Source: Pleodorina starrii (Eukaryota; Chlorophyta; Chlorophyceae; Chlamydomonadales; Volvocaceae). Taken from it: a stretch of 64,000 bases of DNA. The DNA lies in contig BRXU01000005.1 of assembly GCA_030267565.1 (NCBI GenBank), forward strand, positions 4,715,501 to 4,779,500, read 5' to 3'. The translations under genes and the position numbers were made by a program. The notes below the pieces were generated by a model, which was given only the letters and a program-made list of their open reading frames with translations, searched no databases and was not told the DNA's origin. Within the stretch, counting starts at the first letter, position 1. Every line of letters begins with the position of its first letter. Below, piece by piece: positions 33,520-44,897 of this stretch.

Positions 33520-35592
33520 ATGGCTGTCTCGGCTGTTGTACTTCGACCGATGTTCGCCTTGGCGCTGTTGGCAGTGCTTTCATACCCATCTTTTGCGGCC
33601 ACCAACCCACCGCCGACCTTTAACCGGCTCTGCCAGCAGCAGAAGCTGACGTCCCAACCGCAATGGCGAAAGTGCGCTGAGCTCACGGTAGCCGAGTGGA
33701 ACCGCGCCAACGTCGATGCGGATGTCAGGTTTGTCCTCCTGCATTTCGTTGGGCTGTTGAAGTGTCGGGCTGCGCGCCTGGCGTGCGTGTGGACTCAGCG
33801 AAGTGCCATCAAAGTAAAGCCTTTCGCCATCGTAACCAGGGTGGCTATCTTATTTTGCAGAGTATCTACGGTCAGAGATACTCCTGGCTCAGAAGCGGTA
33901 GCTGAGGATATCTGTCAGGATCTGTGTAGGAGGGATGTTTACCGGCTGAACACGGCCCTGGGAGATATCATGCCCACCTGTGAGGCCGGATTATCTAAAC
34001 CTTCAATGTTTTGCAAGACAAAACAATCTTGAGATTTTCAAAATTTTCTCCCGAATATATATTCATATCTCAAGATAGCCACCCTGCTCGTAACCCTTGA
34101 CTCAGGCCGAGTCTCCCCGCCGCCTCGGTGATCTACGCCGGACTTATTGATCCGAAGATTGTGCTCCGAGTGGAGCCGGTGGGCAAGTTCACCGGCCTGG
34201 AGATGGTCATGGAGTTCTGGAATATCTTCGCAAACCCCACTGGGTGAGTTTTTTGGACGATATAATTCCACGATAACCGTGGGTGTAGGCTGTTTGATCC
34301 CGGAAGAAGGGGCTGTGCGCGGCTGCGTGCGACCTAAAGCTGATACACGTCAGCAAGCTGCCGGTGTGCGTGTGTGTGTGTGTGTGTGTGAGACTGCGTC
34401 CCGTCGCAGGCCATGAACAGGCCGTGCAATAATCCAGCGCATCCGTGCCACTTCCACCTAAACGGTCATTCTTGCCGCCCCCGGCCTGCCATTGCTTCTT
34501 GCCACCGTACCCGAACGACCGCCCGCCCCGTTGCTCCCCGCAGGCCGGCGCACTACTTCGAGCCGCTGTCGTACACCATCCGGCGCTTCACTGCCACGCG
34601 CCCCATCGCCGTGGCAACCGTCGACTACGTCTACCTGAACACCCTCACCGGAGCCACCGCCAACCTCACCTTCGAACAGTGGTGCGTGTGTAGCTGCGTA
34701 CTAGGTTCATTGTTATCTGGCATATGGCTGCCTGAATTGGCCGTTTCGACCTCATCTGTCCAGCAGTGGTGCGCGGCAAGTTCCTGACTGAACATCCCAG
34801 TCGATTCCGGCTCCGAAACCAAGTTCTCCGTGCACCATGCCACAGCGGTCTGGCGTAAGCGCCCAATTTGTCGCCACGCACCCATCAAGCTCGAGCCCTC
34901 TGTTCCCCGACACCCTCGCAAAACCGAATACAACTCGTGCAGCGCCGCCACTCATCGCGACTCGCCCGGACGCGACGCCTGAACCCCTGAGCCCGGGGGA
35001 TGCGGGTCTGATGTCAATCCTCTCCCAACCCCTCGCCGCGCCTCGCGCTTCATGCCTCTCTCTGTATGCTCCAAATCCATCTCCACCTTTACGATCCTCT
35101 CGCTCCCTCCTTCCCTCTCTCTGTCCATGTCCATATCGCGCCCGCTCCCACTCCCCCACTCTCCTGCGCAGGTTCCGATTTGACAACTACAGCCGTGTCG
35201 CCGCCGCCGACATCACCCTCGACCGCTTCGCCGAGTTTGCTCTTGCCATCGGCGTGGAAGGCGTGTTCTCCGGTAACCCCAACATCACCTCCTTGATCAA
35301 GAACATCGTCTGCAATTCCGCCATCAACTACTGCAGGTTGCCCTCCCTGCAACAGTACGCCGATGTGCCAACCTGCCTGGACTTCATTTCGTCCCTCCCG
35401 GTCCTCAATCCGCTCCGCTTACAGTCGAATACCGTGCTGTGCCGCTACTTGCACTCCCACCTCGTGAGCTCTGCGCCGGAGATCCATTGCCCCCACATCG
35501 GCCCGTCGGGCGGCGGCGCTTGCGTGGACGAGCCGTACTCCGCCTATTACAGCGCTTCACCCTTCCCCACCGACGTCTTTGCCTTGCAGTGA
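33520..35592 (+). CDS. Secreted NTF2/SnoaL-like, Cys-rich-tail protein, copy D (4 exons)
   Basis: Exons are 33520-33728, 34106-34243, 34544-34681 and 35172-35592 (209, 138, 138 and 421 nt), giving 301 residues, undisrupted. The signal peptide ends near PSFAA, two codons shorter than in A-C. The NTF2-like middle contains DPKIVLRVEPVGKFTGLEMV and NLTFEQWFRFDNYSRVAAAD. The tail has the six cysteines and HCPHIGPSGGGAC. Intron 1 is 377 nt against 119 nt in copy E; the difference of 258 nt is exactly a 250-bp hAT-like MITE plus its 8-bp duplication. Intron 3 (490 nt) is of the extended type. The gene looks functional if the MITE is spliced out. The biochemical role is not known. Confidence 0.85.
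33837..34086. mobile_element. hAT-like MITE (250 bp) in intron 1 of copy D
   Basis: Perfect 15-bp terminal inverted repeats CAGGGTGGCTATCTT (33837-33851) and AAGATAGCCACCCTG (34072-34086). The 8-bp flanks are ATCGTAAC (33829-33836) and CTCGTAAC (34087-34094), one mismatch. CAGGG-type ends with 8-bp duplications are the hAT hallmark. No transposase inside. Copies E and G give the empty site. Confidence 0.88.
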
Positions 35593-36535
35593 AGGAAGCC
35601 CCCTTGTTCCTTGCTTGTGATCGATTGGGAGTATTTGTTGGCGAGGCGGGGTTTGTTGTCAGCCGAGTGCGCGTGGGGCAGCAGGCGTGCGGCCGGCGCG
35701 GGGGCGTGGTCCAGGAGGACCTGTGATTGACCCATGAGTCATCGAGCTATGCGCGGGTGCGTGCGTGCGTGCACCATTAGTGCGAGTTTGTTCCGTCGTT
35801 GCTGCCGCTGCCGTGATTTAGCTCATGAGGGAGCTTGGGTGCCTCGACCTTAGCACTGGTCACCTGCTGCGTGCGATTTTGGGTTGATTCGATCGCTGCC
35901 GGTTTCGGCTGCGGAGCGTGTCTTTGCGGAACTTTCCCTCGTATGTGCTGGCCTTGCGTTAAGGGCCGGTCTGGAGGTAGGGCATAAGAGGCTCACAACT
36001 GTCCACCCCACCGCTCTGATCAGACACCCCTTACTCTCTCCTCCCGAGGGATGGTCCTCGCCCTTTCCTCACACCGAGCCTTCGGAGCACGTGATACGGA
36101 TGTTGTGATAAGGAACGTCCACAGACGATCATGGGGTCCATCAGACCCTGGCCTACTATTACAACACCCTCGGCATGCGCACGACTCGCGCGTCGCGCCC
36201 GGATGCTATTTGTGAATGCCACGTATTGCCTGTTAGGTACTTCGGTTGCTAGTCGTTGACGGAGCAGCACTACAGCGTGCTTAGTTTTAGGACTGTTTTA
36301 ACAGAGGTAGTTTGTTTCGTTTTGATCAAATCAAGGCATGCACGGCCTGAGTCTTGTCAGTTTTTTTGCCTTCTTTTGGCCTTCTTTTGGCGGTTTGGTG
36401 GGTAGCTCTTGATCGGTTTACAAGGAGTGCGAGTGAAACGTCCCTGTAATCTTCCTTGCAAACAATCAACCATCCATGGCACCTTTCCCCGACTAGCGAC
36501 TTGGGAAAGAAGCAGTTCATTTCAGTACATGCGTG
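35593..36535 (+). repeat. Conserved downstream block of segment D
   Basis: Collinear with the downstream blocks of the other copies, ending at CATTTCAGTACATG just before the RNA-binding-protein fragment. Confidence 0.5.
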
Positions 36536-37130
36536 CGGCGCAGTGCGGCGTCTATTTGACCCAGATTTTGCTTGCTGGCTGGCAGCCAGAAATACGACGA
36601 GAAAACGTAACGTGGCAAGACGTCCATCATCAAGCAGTGTCCATCAGCAGTACCTTTTCCAAGCGGCCCAGGTTCGACCGCGACGGCCGGGTCTCGTAAG
36701 AGCCGAAGCGTCATTGGCGGCGGCGCCACCAGCAGCGGAAGCGCCAGCAGTGGCCACACTCCCTGAACACCGTCCGGGTGCCGCAAAGCGTGGCGATCCA
36801 GGTGACCGAAACCATGACCGGCCGCTCCATCCATGGGCTTCGGCTTCGTGCGCTTCGGCTCCGAAGCGGAGAGAGACCGCGCCGTCGTGGACATGGCCGG
36901 CGTATTCATCTCCTCCCGCCCCGTCCGCGTTTCCGTCGCCATCGCCCGCCGCATCGACGGCGGGCCCACGGTGCCGGGCGGCGGCAGCCGCCAGCCATGC
37001 GCCGGTGGCGGCGGCAGCTCGGCCCCCTTGAAGCCGGAAAACGGGCGGGGCCCCGTTCAATCCGTACGGGTGGAGTTGAGTGCTAGGGACTTGGTGCCGA
37101 ACCGCTGGATGCCCACTGCCTAGCTAAGCG
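36536..37130 (+). pseudogene. RBP45/47-like RNA-binding protein fragment, segment D
   Basis: The 5' part matches 48.1-48.3 kb (Q/A-rich leader). From about 36815 one frame reads GRSIHGLRLRA, and after a one-base shift MGFGFVRFGSEAERDRAVVD, then MAGVFISSRPVRVSVAIARR. This is the second half of RRM2 of RBP45/47-type proteins: RNP1 GFGFVRF and the SSRPVRV strand. Sequence after the GGGS linker goes straight into the conserved 3' flank (GAAAACGGGCGGGGCCCCG), so RRM3 is deleted. Broken by at least one frameshift and truncation; not functional. Confidence 0.7.
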
Positions 37131-37555
37131 AGAACGCCTCTGGGGCTATGGCAACGTGGTTTCGCGCCGTTTCCCCACGATCGATCCGATTCAGCTGGTA
37201 GGGCTTCGGCCCTGCCCGGGGAGTGGGCCCCGGGGAGTGGGCCCCGAACAAAGTGGCCGTCTGTCACGTTGGGATGTGGCCGAAAGGCGGCGCGGAATGT
37301 ACGTCTGGCTGAACAGGTTGGCTCTTGTCCACTAAATCCGGCATGCCCACCCCCCCCTATCTAGGGACCTGGGAGCGTTAGGCAGGTGTGCGTACGAATC
37401 GGAAGAAATGAAGTTAAGGGTCCTGTCGTCGATCTACTTGCGGGGAGACCCAAATGGGTGCAACAGAGGATCTCGACAGCCATGACTTGAATCAATACCT
37501 GGTGCAACTAACCCGTACGGTCCGGCCTTCCCGAACCCAACCCCGCCGCGTGCCA
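37131..37555 (+). repeat. 3' flank shared by RBP-fragment segments
   Basis: Matches 48940-49460 and, reversed, 10900-11330 (CAACATGGTTTCG/CAACGTGGTTTCG, CTGCCCGGGG, TGTACGTCCG/TCTGGCTGAACAGG, AGACCCAAATGGG blocks). No coding sequence recognised. Confidence 0.5.
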
Positions 37556-38110
37556 TCAGGATTACATCAAAATGTTCAAAGCCGTCGCGAAGTCGCGCGT
37601 CGCGAACTTATGACGTAATGTTACTGTACTGCACAGCGAACATACATATATATTAGGTCTTGCGTCATATGCAGGTTGACCTGCGCGCATTGTCGCGCTT
37701 GTTGTATGACGACATCCAACAACGCATCCGCGAGTTCGGGGCCTATCTAAATCGCGCGAGAGAGCGAGCGTGCCCGTGCGTTCTGAATTCGTTGTACCCC
37801 GCGCTGCGAGGGTGGTAGGTGCGGCCAGGCTGTGAGACTTGCTCTGCATCATGCTTCCTTGCAGCAACCGTAGCTTGCTGCGGCCTAGCGCGCCCGCAGC
37901 CATGTTCGCTCCGTCGGAAGCACGGGTGTGTTGCGTGTCCTAACGCTCCTAGCTATCCTCTAGATAGGCTTTGCGTCGCTGGTAGCCTTTCCTCTCGCGC
38001 AGTCGCGCTGCTTAACGGGTGCCCTGGCGGTGTCTCACTTACTCGCAATCGGGCGTTGTGATATCGGAAGTAACGTGGCGTCTCGTCCTGGCAGGTGCTG
38101 GACTGCAGTC
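37556..38110 (+). repeat. TTGCGTCATATGCAGGTTGACC dispersed repeat, copy 1
   Basis: Shares with 55840-56280 the blocks CATATGCAGGTTGACCTGCG, a GCCATGTTCGCTCC block, a CGGAAGCACGGGTG block and GCAGTCGCGCTGCTT. Likely a non-autonomous element; no ends defined. Confidence 0.5.
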
Positions 38111-38960
38111 CTGGCGCTCAAGGTAGCATTTTTTCCGTCCGCGTGCGCAGCTTTTCGCGGGCCTTCGTTCTAGAACCCTTTCCATACCCGGCCAAATGGC
38201 CCTGAGTACCGTACATGAAGGGTTTACCACTGGCGGAGTTGTGATCCCGGAATGTTACCCCGCAGTACACACGCACGTGGTCCGGTAACTGGGCGGTACA
38301 TCCGCGTTGTCAGCGCTCAGCGGCATCACAGCAGGACGAGAGGCCAATAAAGGACTGGGAACAGAAAGGGTGGAAGTATGTTAGCCGGATAGAAGCGAGG
38401 AGCAGCGAGGCGAAAGGGGACTCTTGCCGGAACGGGACGCGGGTTTGCAGGTGACTGCGGCGGGGGGCCGGGCGGCACGGACTCTTGCCGGCACGGGACG
38501 CGGGTTTGCACGCGAAACGGCGGCGCGCGGGTGGCAGGGCGGCAAGGACTTTGGCGGAATGAGACTCGGGTATGATTGTGTGCTCCTGCTGTCTCCCTGG
38601 GCCTGTAATCTCGTGGCTCTGAGGCTGACTTGCTGACCGACTGTGCCTTGAGAGAGCAAGCGAGACGGGAAGCGAGGACTGTCTGCAGGAGAACTCAGTC
38701 CAGAAACCTATCGGCCGCGCGCATGTGGCGCCCCGAGCCGCCCACCAGCCGAACAGAATTTAAGACAGTCGCCGCTCCCGTACTTCCAACTTCGTAAAGG
38801 ACACAGCAGGTGTACTGCGGTGTATGAATTAATTAATTTAATTCTGTGATTAAGAAACTACCGATGAGCTTGAATAGGCTTGGACACAGCTACGGCGCAG
38901 CACATGCATAGCAAAGGGCATGGCAGGAGCTTAGCAACGCTTCACAGGCGGTTAGCAGCG
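38111..38960. other. Stretch without a supported gene, small tandem duplication
   Basis: 38417-38448 and 38478-38509 are near-identical (GGACTCTTGCCGG then ACGGGACGCGGGTTTGCA), about 61 bp apart. Nothing else recognised. Confidence 0.35.
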
Positions 38961-38967
38961 AAGTTTG

Positions 38968-39872
38968 ATTAATTAATTACAGAGGAGCTGGATAGCAGCA
39001 TAGTGCGATCGCACGACTCTGTGGGTCTGATGTCCAATAGAACATCTAAACTATGCGACTAACCAAATCACCGGCGAAATCGCCTCATTGGAAAGGGATC
39101 CCACGCTGGGAAGTGAATGTCTTCGACTACGTGTGCTAAGACGACAGATGCTAGCTGTGACGTATATGCTAGCCTAGCAGCTACGTAGGGCTGCTACGAG
39201 CATGCCTAGCAGGACAGCAGGATATTAGCAGCCCTAGCAGGCTCTAGCAGGCAAAACTGCCCTAGCTAGCAGGGGCCTCCTGCTAGGCTTCTGCCAGCGT
39301 AGCAAGCGGATCTGATACGTAGCAGATAGGCCCCGGCTTGCGTAGGGCCAGTGAATAAATACCTTCTATTCAGGCGACGGATTAACAAAATTAATAACAT
39401 AATGAGTAAAATGACAAATAACAAAATAATCAGTGCAAATCCAGCGCTATCCAGTGATATCCGTGTTATGTTTACACGCAAGGACTTGGATTTGGTGCGG
39501 CAACTATCCCATTTGCCATACAACCTTGCAATCGGCCAAATGACTGCCGCATTGTTTCCTGTCATGTAATAGACATCCAAAATGACAAGCGTCGATCGCA
39601 GGCGGGTTGTGGCCGCAATGGTGGGCTCCGTATGTAGCGATAACTTCCTTGATGGATGTTGTTACTGCCTCCCTCCTCATCGGAGTATGAGTGGACACCA
39701 CTAATAAGGCAAATCAACCAGGCGGACGCCGCCGGAGGATCCGCTCCTTATGAGCACGCCGGGGTTCCCAGCAGCGTAGATAGTCATGCATGGGTCACTC
39801 ATGGGTCATGCAGATAGAGTCGTGCGTGCGATCGCACTATATAGCTGTTATCCAGCTCCTCTGTAATTACCG
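38968..39872. mobile_element. Element with about 50-bp terminal inverted repeats and CTAGCAG cluster
   Basis: The left end ATTACAGAGGAGCTGGATAG...GCGATCGCACGACTC (38975-39025) is inverted at 39825-39868 (GAGTCGTGCGTGCGATCGCAC...CCAGCTCCTCTGTAAT). The interior holds a dense CTAGCAG/CTGCTAG block (39130-39310) and a repeat shared with 23720-23910 (39580-39790). No transposase frame. Flanking TTAATTAA-like sequence at the left could include a TTAA duplication, but the right flank does not confirm it. Confidence 0.55.
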
Positions 39873-40450
39873 ATTTTGGTTCTCTGAACCAAAAGAGGTT
39901 TATGTCCCTGGGTACAGGCGTGGGACCCGTACATGGGACCCGTACATGGGGCCCGTATAGCGGTAAAAAGCAGTACCAGGAAGGTACGCGCAACGCGAAA
40001 GGGCTTCGGACGTGCTCACTGCACACCTCCGACTGCCTGTGATGAGACGGAACAGGATGAGGAATAGAAGGCACAACGAAGGCTGGGCCGATAAGGGCTG
40101 GGCGACATAATGGCCTCTTGACGACCAGAAATGAAACGGCCACCAACGACCACCAGAACGCGACCCCGTCTAAGAAATAACACACAAAAGTAATGGACAC
40201 GTTGCCACATGCGCAGCCGTTGCCATGTCCACTAGAACAGACCTTGGGCAAGGGCAATGAAGGTTGGGAACGGGTGGGACAGCGAAACGTGTATTACTTG
40301 AATGTAACGTGTATGCATACAGTAATGGTAGCAGAGGGCACAAAAACGGCCGGGCAGGGCAGGGCTGGGCGACATCTTGGCCCTCGTGACTACCAAAACG
40401 GCAACGGCCGCCAACGACCGTCACAACAGCACAGCACTTGCCAGGGCGAG
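39873..40450 (-). repeat. GAACCAAAATCGGTAA-family repeat, minus copy
   Basis: Begins with the inverse of GAACCAAAATCGGTAA and continues through GGTCCCACGCCTGTAC-type and GTTGGCGGCCGTTGCCGTTT blocks (minus strand), with an internal tandem of the GGTCGTC part, as at 24205-24612. Confidence 0.5.
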
Positions 40451-40685
40451 ACACCACGTTCCAGTATCGCAACAACATAAGTGCGTCCGCGAACTGCCAC
40501 TGGCCGACCTCTTCGGCCGCGGCAAACGCGAAATTTCGACCGTAATGCAAAATACCTAGATAGGCTAGGCCATCATGGCTGAAAACGGACGGGCGCGGAC
40601 CTCCGCGCCCCAACGACGTTCAAAAATGGACAGGCGACAGTTCAGCAACTCGCTCACAGCCACATCGGCCTCAGGCTGAGAGATA
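40451..40685. other. Spacer, no gene
   Basis: Nothing recognised. Confidence 0.25.
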
Positions 40686-40704
40686 ATATATTGACAACGA
40701 GGAG

Positions 40705-42960
40705 TTGAAGGGATGGCTTCCGGCGGGCTCCCAGCTCTTCCTCGACGGAGCAGGACTTCGTCACATTCAAACTCATTTAGCCGCCCGGCTCCGGCCCCGC
40801 GGGCATACACTCCCAGCTGTTTGGGCCGCTTGGCAAGGCCCTCATGGTCACACTACGCGGGTTGGTACCGCCCGAGGAGGCGGGGCCCGCACTTCGGCCG
40901 CGGACGGACCAGCACGTGCCCCGAACGGAAGCTCCCCAGCGGCACCACACGCAATGCACGAGATCAGTGGAAAGGCGGGCTGGCACAACTCTCCACCTCG
41001 CCAGCAGTCAAGCGGGGACGCCTACGCCTTCAGCTGGGACCAGTCCGACTCCTACCCAGCGACCCGGCAGTGGAAGTGCAGCTGCCCATCACAAATCTGC
41101 ACAAGATTGAGCGCCCCGTGTGGGAAATCAAGGGCGTTCACGTCAGCCTAGATCCTTGCGCCATCCCCGAGTTCCTCGCGATGTCCTACTCCACCCCGCG
41201 GCGCACATGGGACAAGACGGGGTTCCAGAAGCCGGCGCCTCACCTGGACATACAGGCTCACGCCCAAAGATCGGGGGGGACCATTCACCATGCCTTGCAA
41301 ACGGCCGCCACGGACGGAGCTGGCGCGCCAGATGCAGCAGCTGCAGCAGTTGCAATAGCAACACCAAGCCGCCCAGACCGCAGCTGCCCCGGCCCAGCCG
41401 GGCCCCTCGAGCGGGGTGCCGCCACCGTACGCAGCGGCCGTACAGCGGACCAGATAGATGGGGCCCGGAGCCCGAGGTGGGAGCAGGAATACAGCACGCA
41501 CCCATGGGGGTGGGCATCACGCCCGGCATGACCCCACGCATTCCACCCCCAGCCACCCACGCCTCTGGCATCAGCCAACATCACTGCCACTGCAGCCGGA
41601 GCAGACACATGGGCCGCCACGGCGGCCGCGGCACCCAGGCTCCCCGACTCCATGTGGGCAACCGGGCAGCTGCTGCAGCCAGGGCCCCACCGGTCACCGT
41701 GACCGTTAGTAGTACAACAACTTACCCCCAGCAGGCCCCGCCGCCGCAGCAGGCCCCACCACTGCGGGCGCCATCCCTGCCTCGGGCCCCGCCATCGAGG
41801 CAGGCCCCACCGCCGCTGTGGGCGCCGCCGCCGCCACCAGCCCCACATACAGCTGCAGGCCCAGCCACCGGTGCAGGCCCAGATGCAACGGCTGCCGACC
41901 CCGCCGCCGCTGCAGGCCCAGCCACGGATACAAACCCCACCACCATCACCGACTTAACAGCCGCAGCTGCCATCGGCCCCATAGCCGGACCCCACGATGG
42001 CGGCAACCCAACCAGGGGTGCAGGCACAGGCGACTCAATGCATGGCGACGAAACAGGACACCGACACCTGGATGGAGGCGGCCAACACGTACGTCCACAG
42101 CAGCGGTGCGGTGGCAGCAGTGCTGCAGGAGCGGGACCCATCGGCGGCCGCAGCCGCTACAGCCCCCGCGTTCTGGTTCAAGTCAGGTCTTACGGGGGCA
42201 GGCAGCAGGCGAAAGGTTACCGGGGGCAAAGCCAGGAAGCGGCCGCAGCAGGGGCGCACACAGCCCGACCAGGGCGCAGCAGGCCCCGAGGCCCCAAAGG
42301 GGAAGCGGCAACAGCTCGAGCATCTGTCCGAAGAGGAGCGAGCCGAGCGGAACAAGGCGCAAAGAAAAAAGGCCCTGGAGGCCCGCAAGAGGAACATGGA
42401 GGAGCGGAAGGCTCAGCAGGCAGCAGAGGAGGCCACGGCGCAGTTAACCGCAATGCTGGCGACCGGCAGCCAGGCCAAGCCTTCGGACGGATTACAGATC
42501 CCCAGCCGGCAGCTGCAGGTGGCGGGTGCAGACTCCTCCACCGTCAAACGTCAAACCCCACACCCAGCACGCAGTTGCCCAACGAGGCTGGCAGCAGCTG
42601 AGCCTTCCGCTCCTCGGGCCAGCATTAAGGCAGGAGGACGAGGAGGAAGAACTGTCCCTCCAGCACCCTCCAGGGAGCAGCCTGGCACGCGTGGGCCCGT
42701 GAGCACCTCGACCCAGCCACGACCCCAGCCCCACTGCAGGACACGGACGCCACCCTTGCAGCTCTGGGGGGCCTGCATAACGATATCGGCCCGGCCTGGC
42801 TGGAGGCAGCCTGTATGGTGGAGACCCGGCTACGGCAGCAGCGGCGGCAACAGGCGGAGGCGGAAGGCCCCCAGCAGCAGCAACAGCAACCGCCAGCACT
42901 GCCACCGCCAGACTGCGTGCGGGTGATGGCTATGAACGTCGGGCGACTGGGCGACTGCGC
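40705..42960 (+). pseudogene. LINE-2 ORF1-like region and endonuclease start
   Basis: Three frames contribute. One (to about 41280) holds VQLPITNLHKIERPVWEIKG. The middle is proline/alanine/glutamine-rich. The third (from about 41995) has a KRQQLEHLSEEERAERNKAQ basic, probably coiled-coil stretch near 42300-42440. The last frame of this part reads CVRVMAMNVGRLGD (about 42915-42955), like the start of a LINE endonuclease, then stops at 42998. Frameshifts make it non-functional. ORF1 identity is inferred from position. Confidence 0.45.
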
Positions 42961-42979
42961 CTTCCCGGGGAAACGGATG

Positions 42980-43275
42980 CAGTGCCACTTCGCCGCCTGA
43001 CGGTCAGCCAGGCGACACAACTGACGGACGGGCCTGCCAGCGAGCGGCGAGTGGGTCTGATCACCGAGTTTGTGCGGGAGGCCCTGAGCAAGCTGGAGAA
43101 CCCGGCGTTGCCCGACCTCACCGCCGAGCTCAGCCGCTTACGGGCAACCCAGGCACGCCTGTGGTTTGGAGTGTGCTGGGGGATTGACAACATGGAGAGC
43201 ACGTGGCGCCTTGCGGTGGACGGTGTGCCCCTGCCCGGCAACACGCACCCGGCCAACACGCACCTAGCCCTAAGC
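42980..43275 (+). pseudogene. LINE-2 reverse transcriptase C-terminal fragment
   Basis: The frame reads LTDGPASERRVGLITEFVRE, then RATQARLWFGVCWGIDNMES and TWRLAVDGVPLPG. The W-x-x-x-N-x-x-x-x-W-R-L pattern near the end of LINE ORF2 proteins is matched. Joined to the endonuclease start by deletion. Confidence 0.5.
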
Positions 43276-43880
43276 CGTGCGGGTGTGAATGATATTGGGG
43301 ACAATGAATGCTATTTTCATATGCTGCGTGAGGACGGAGGTTGGGGGCGTCACCTTTCTGATTTGGGAAAGGGGTCGGCACTGGGAGAGGGCGTTCTCAC
43401 CTTTGCATGGGCACTGGGTTTGTACGGCTTTCCTTGGGGCGTGGTGCTGGGCGGCAGTGTACAGCTGTGGGTTGCGCTTGCTAGCGCACCGATGCACGCC
43501 AGTCATGCAACACCCCAACGGAGCGTACATTACACTTGCAAACACTGTGTTTCCTTCGCCTGCCTCTCCCACTTCCGACTGCCGCTCGCCAACCTTGATG
43601 GAGCCCGCTTTTTAGCTGCGCGTTGTCGCGCGGACGTGGCGGATGTGTTGGGCCTTGCTGGGCCTTGCAAGCTTGCATCCGTGTTTAGGACGTGTTTTCG
43701 GAGCCATGCCCGGACCGAACATGAACCTCCTGTATAAGGGCAACTGACTACCCAGGACAACCTACCTCTCCCTATTTCCGATGCCTCGGCTAGTGCGTTG
43801 GTTCCGTTCGTCCGCTACACACGGCCTGCTAACACCAAAAGCGGGACTGCCGGAGGCCCTTACTTGTTAATTAATAAATC

Positions 43881-44345
43881 GCATGGGTCCCGGCAGAAAA
43901 AATAACCGAATGCTATAATACGGATTTTGGTTCCCGCATCCCAACCCTTCCCAACGACTGGGAAAGTTGGTTGCAACCAAACAAGCTCCGTACATGCTAC
44001 AGAGGCTTGCTTAGACTCAAAGTAAGGGCCGCCGACAAACTTGGAGCGGCATCCCGCACGCACGAGCGAGGGCGCACCGTCCGTTCAGTTGTCCGCCTTC
44101 ATGGTTAATGCAACAAGGTCTAGTCAAAGCAAGCCTCAGTGGCATGAAAGGAGCTTGTTTTGTTTTGCACATAACTTTCCCGGCCGTTGGGATGTGCGGG
44201 AAAACGTTCGCATGCGGGATTGGGTCCTTTGAGGGCAACGCAGGTGCGGGAAAAACTCCGTATGCATGATAACCGCGATCAGCCGAACGCGTCAGCGCAG
44301 CCGGGATGCGCCAATAAATACACCAGAACTTCCCAAGCTCAAATT
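43881..44345. mobile_element. CCCGCATACGG element with inverted subterminal arms, upstream of copy E
   Basis: Same layout as 32475-33075: CCCAACGACTGGGAAAG...GAGGCTTGCTT (43945-44015) inverted as AAGCAAGCCTCAGTGGCATG...CTTTCCCGGCCG (44123-44190), with the right end GCGTCAGCGCAGCCGGGATG and CCAATAAATACACCAGAA. Confidence 0.6.
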
Positions 44346-44897
44346 TTTATATTTTTATATTTTTTATTATGGTTTCAAAATGCGAGTCTGTGTCATTGCG
44401 CTCGGAACGGAAAGTACGCATACGGTATCGTTACAGTGTAATTAGGCTTCTGGGCCCCTTTCTCAGTTCTCCCTTTCTCAGTTCTAAGTCATTCTTTAGG
44501 TAATGTAATGACAATTGCAATGCCACAGACCACCACCACATGTGCCCTACTATACTACACCATACGGACTGCTAGTCCACGGCGGTTGATCTTCTCGCTG
44601 CTCCTTGCCGACGTGCCAGCACACAGTCCAGTCATCAACGCTGCCTGCCGAAACCAAATAGAAGCTATAATATAATAAAAAATTAAAAGGCAATTGTGAT
44701 TACGGCGCTGACCCTCCCAGTAATGACCGGAACTCCGGAAGCGAATTGTCGTACGTTTCTGGTGATGGGTTAAAAACCCGCCCCGCGTCTTGATGCCTGT
44801 ATCTGACGACGGCTGCGTGAGAGCTCGTAGCACAAGCCTGGCTGGTCGACGGATAGCCCTCCTGCTTCGGCCTACTCCAACCGCGGCCTGCATCAAG
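44346..44897 (+). promoter_or_regulatory. Conserved upstream block of copy E
   Basis: Shared with G and D (GTGTCATTGCGCTCGGAA, GGGCCCCTTTCTCAGTTC, CCATACGGACTGCTAGTCCA, CGACGGCTGCGTGA). Presumed promoter and 5' UTR. Confidence 0.35.

Larger units (their letters stand above)
40690..43880 (+). mobile_element. Internally deleted LINE (LINE-2 of this window)
   Basis: ORF1-like sequence (40705-42910) runs into an endonuclease start (42910-42960), then directly into a sequence like the C-terminus of LINE reverse transcriptases (42980-43270) and a 3' UTR (43271-43870) ending CGGGACTGCCGGAGGCCCTT. The endonuclease core and whole polymerase are missing. Tail-only copies lie at 60070-60925, 50281-50525 (minus) and 14842-14860, as expected for 5'-truncated retrotransposition. 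Confidence 0.65.

Noticed and set aside
41143..42141. Long antisense frames opposite the LINE-2 ORF1 region
   Set aside because: Shadows of GC-rich, proline-rich coding DNA on the other strand with no independent motif.
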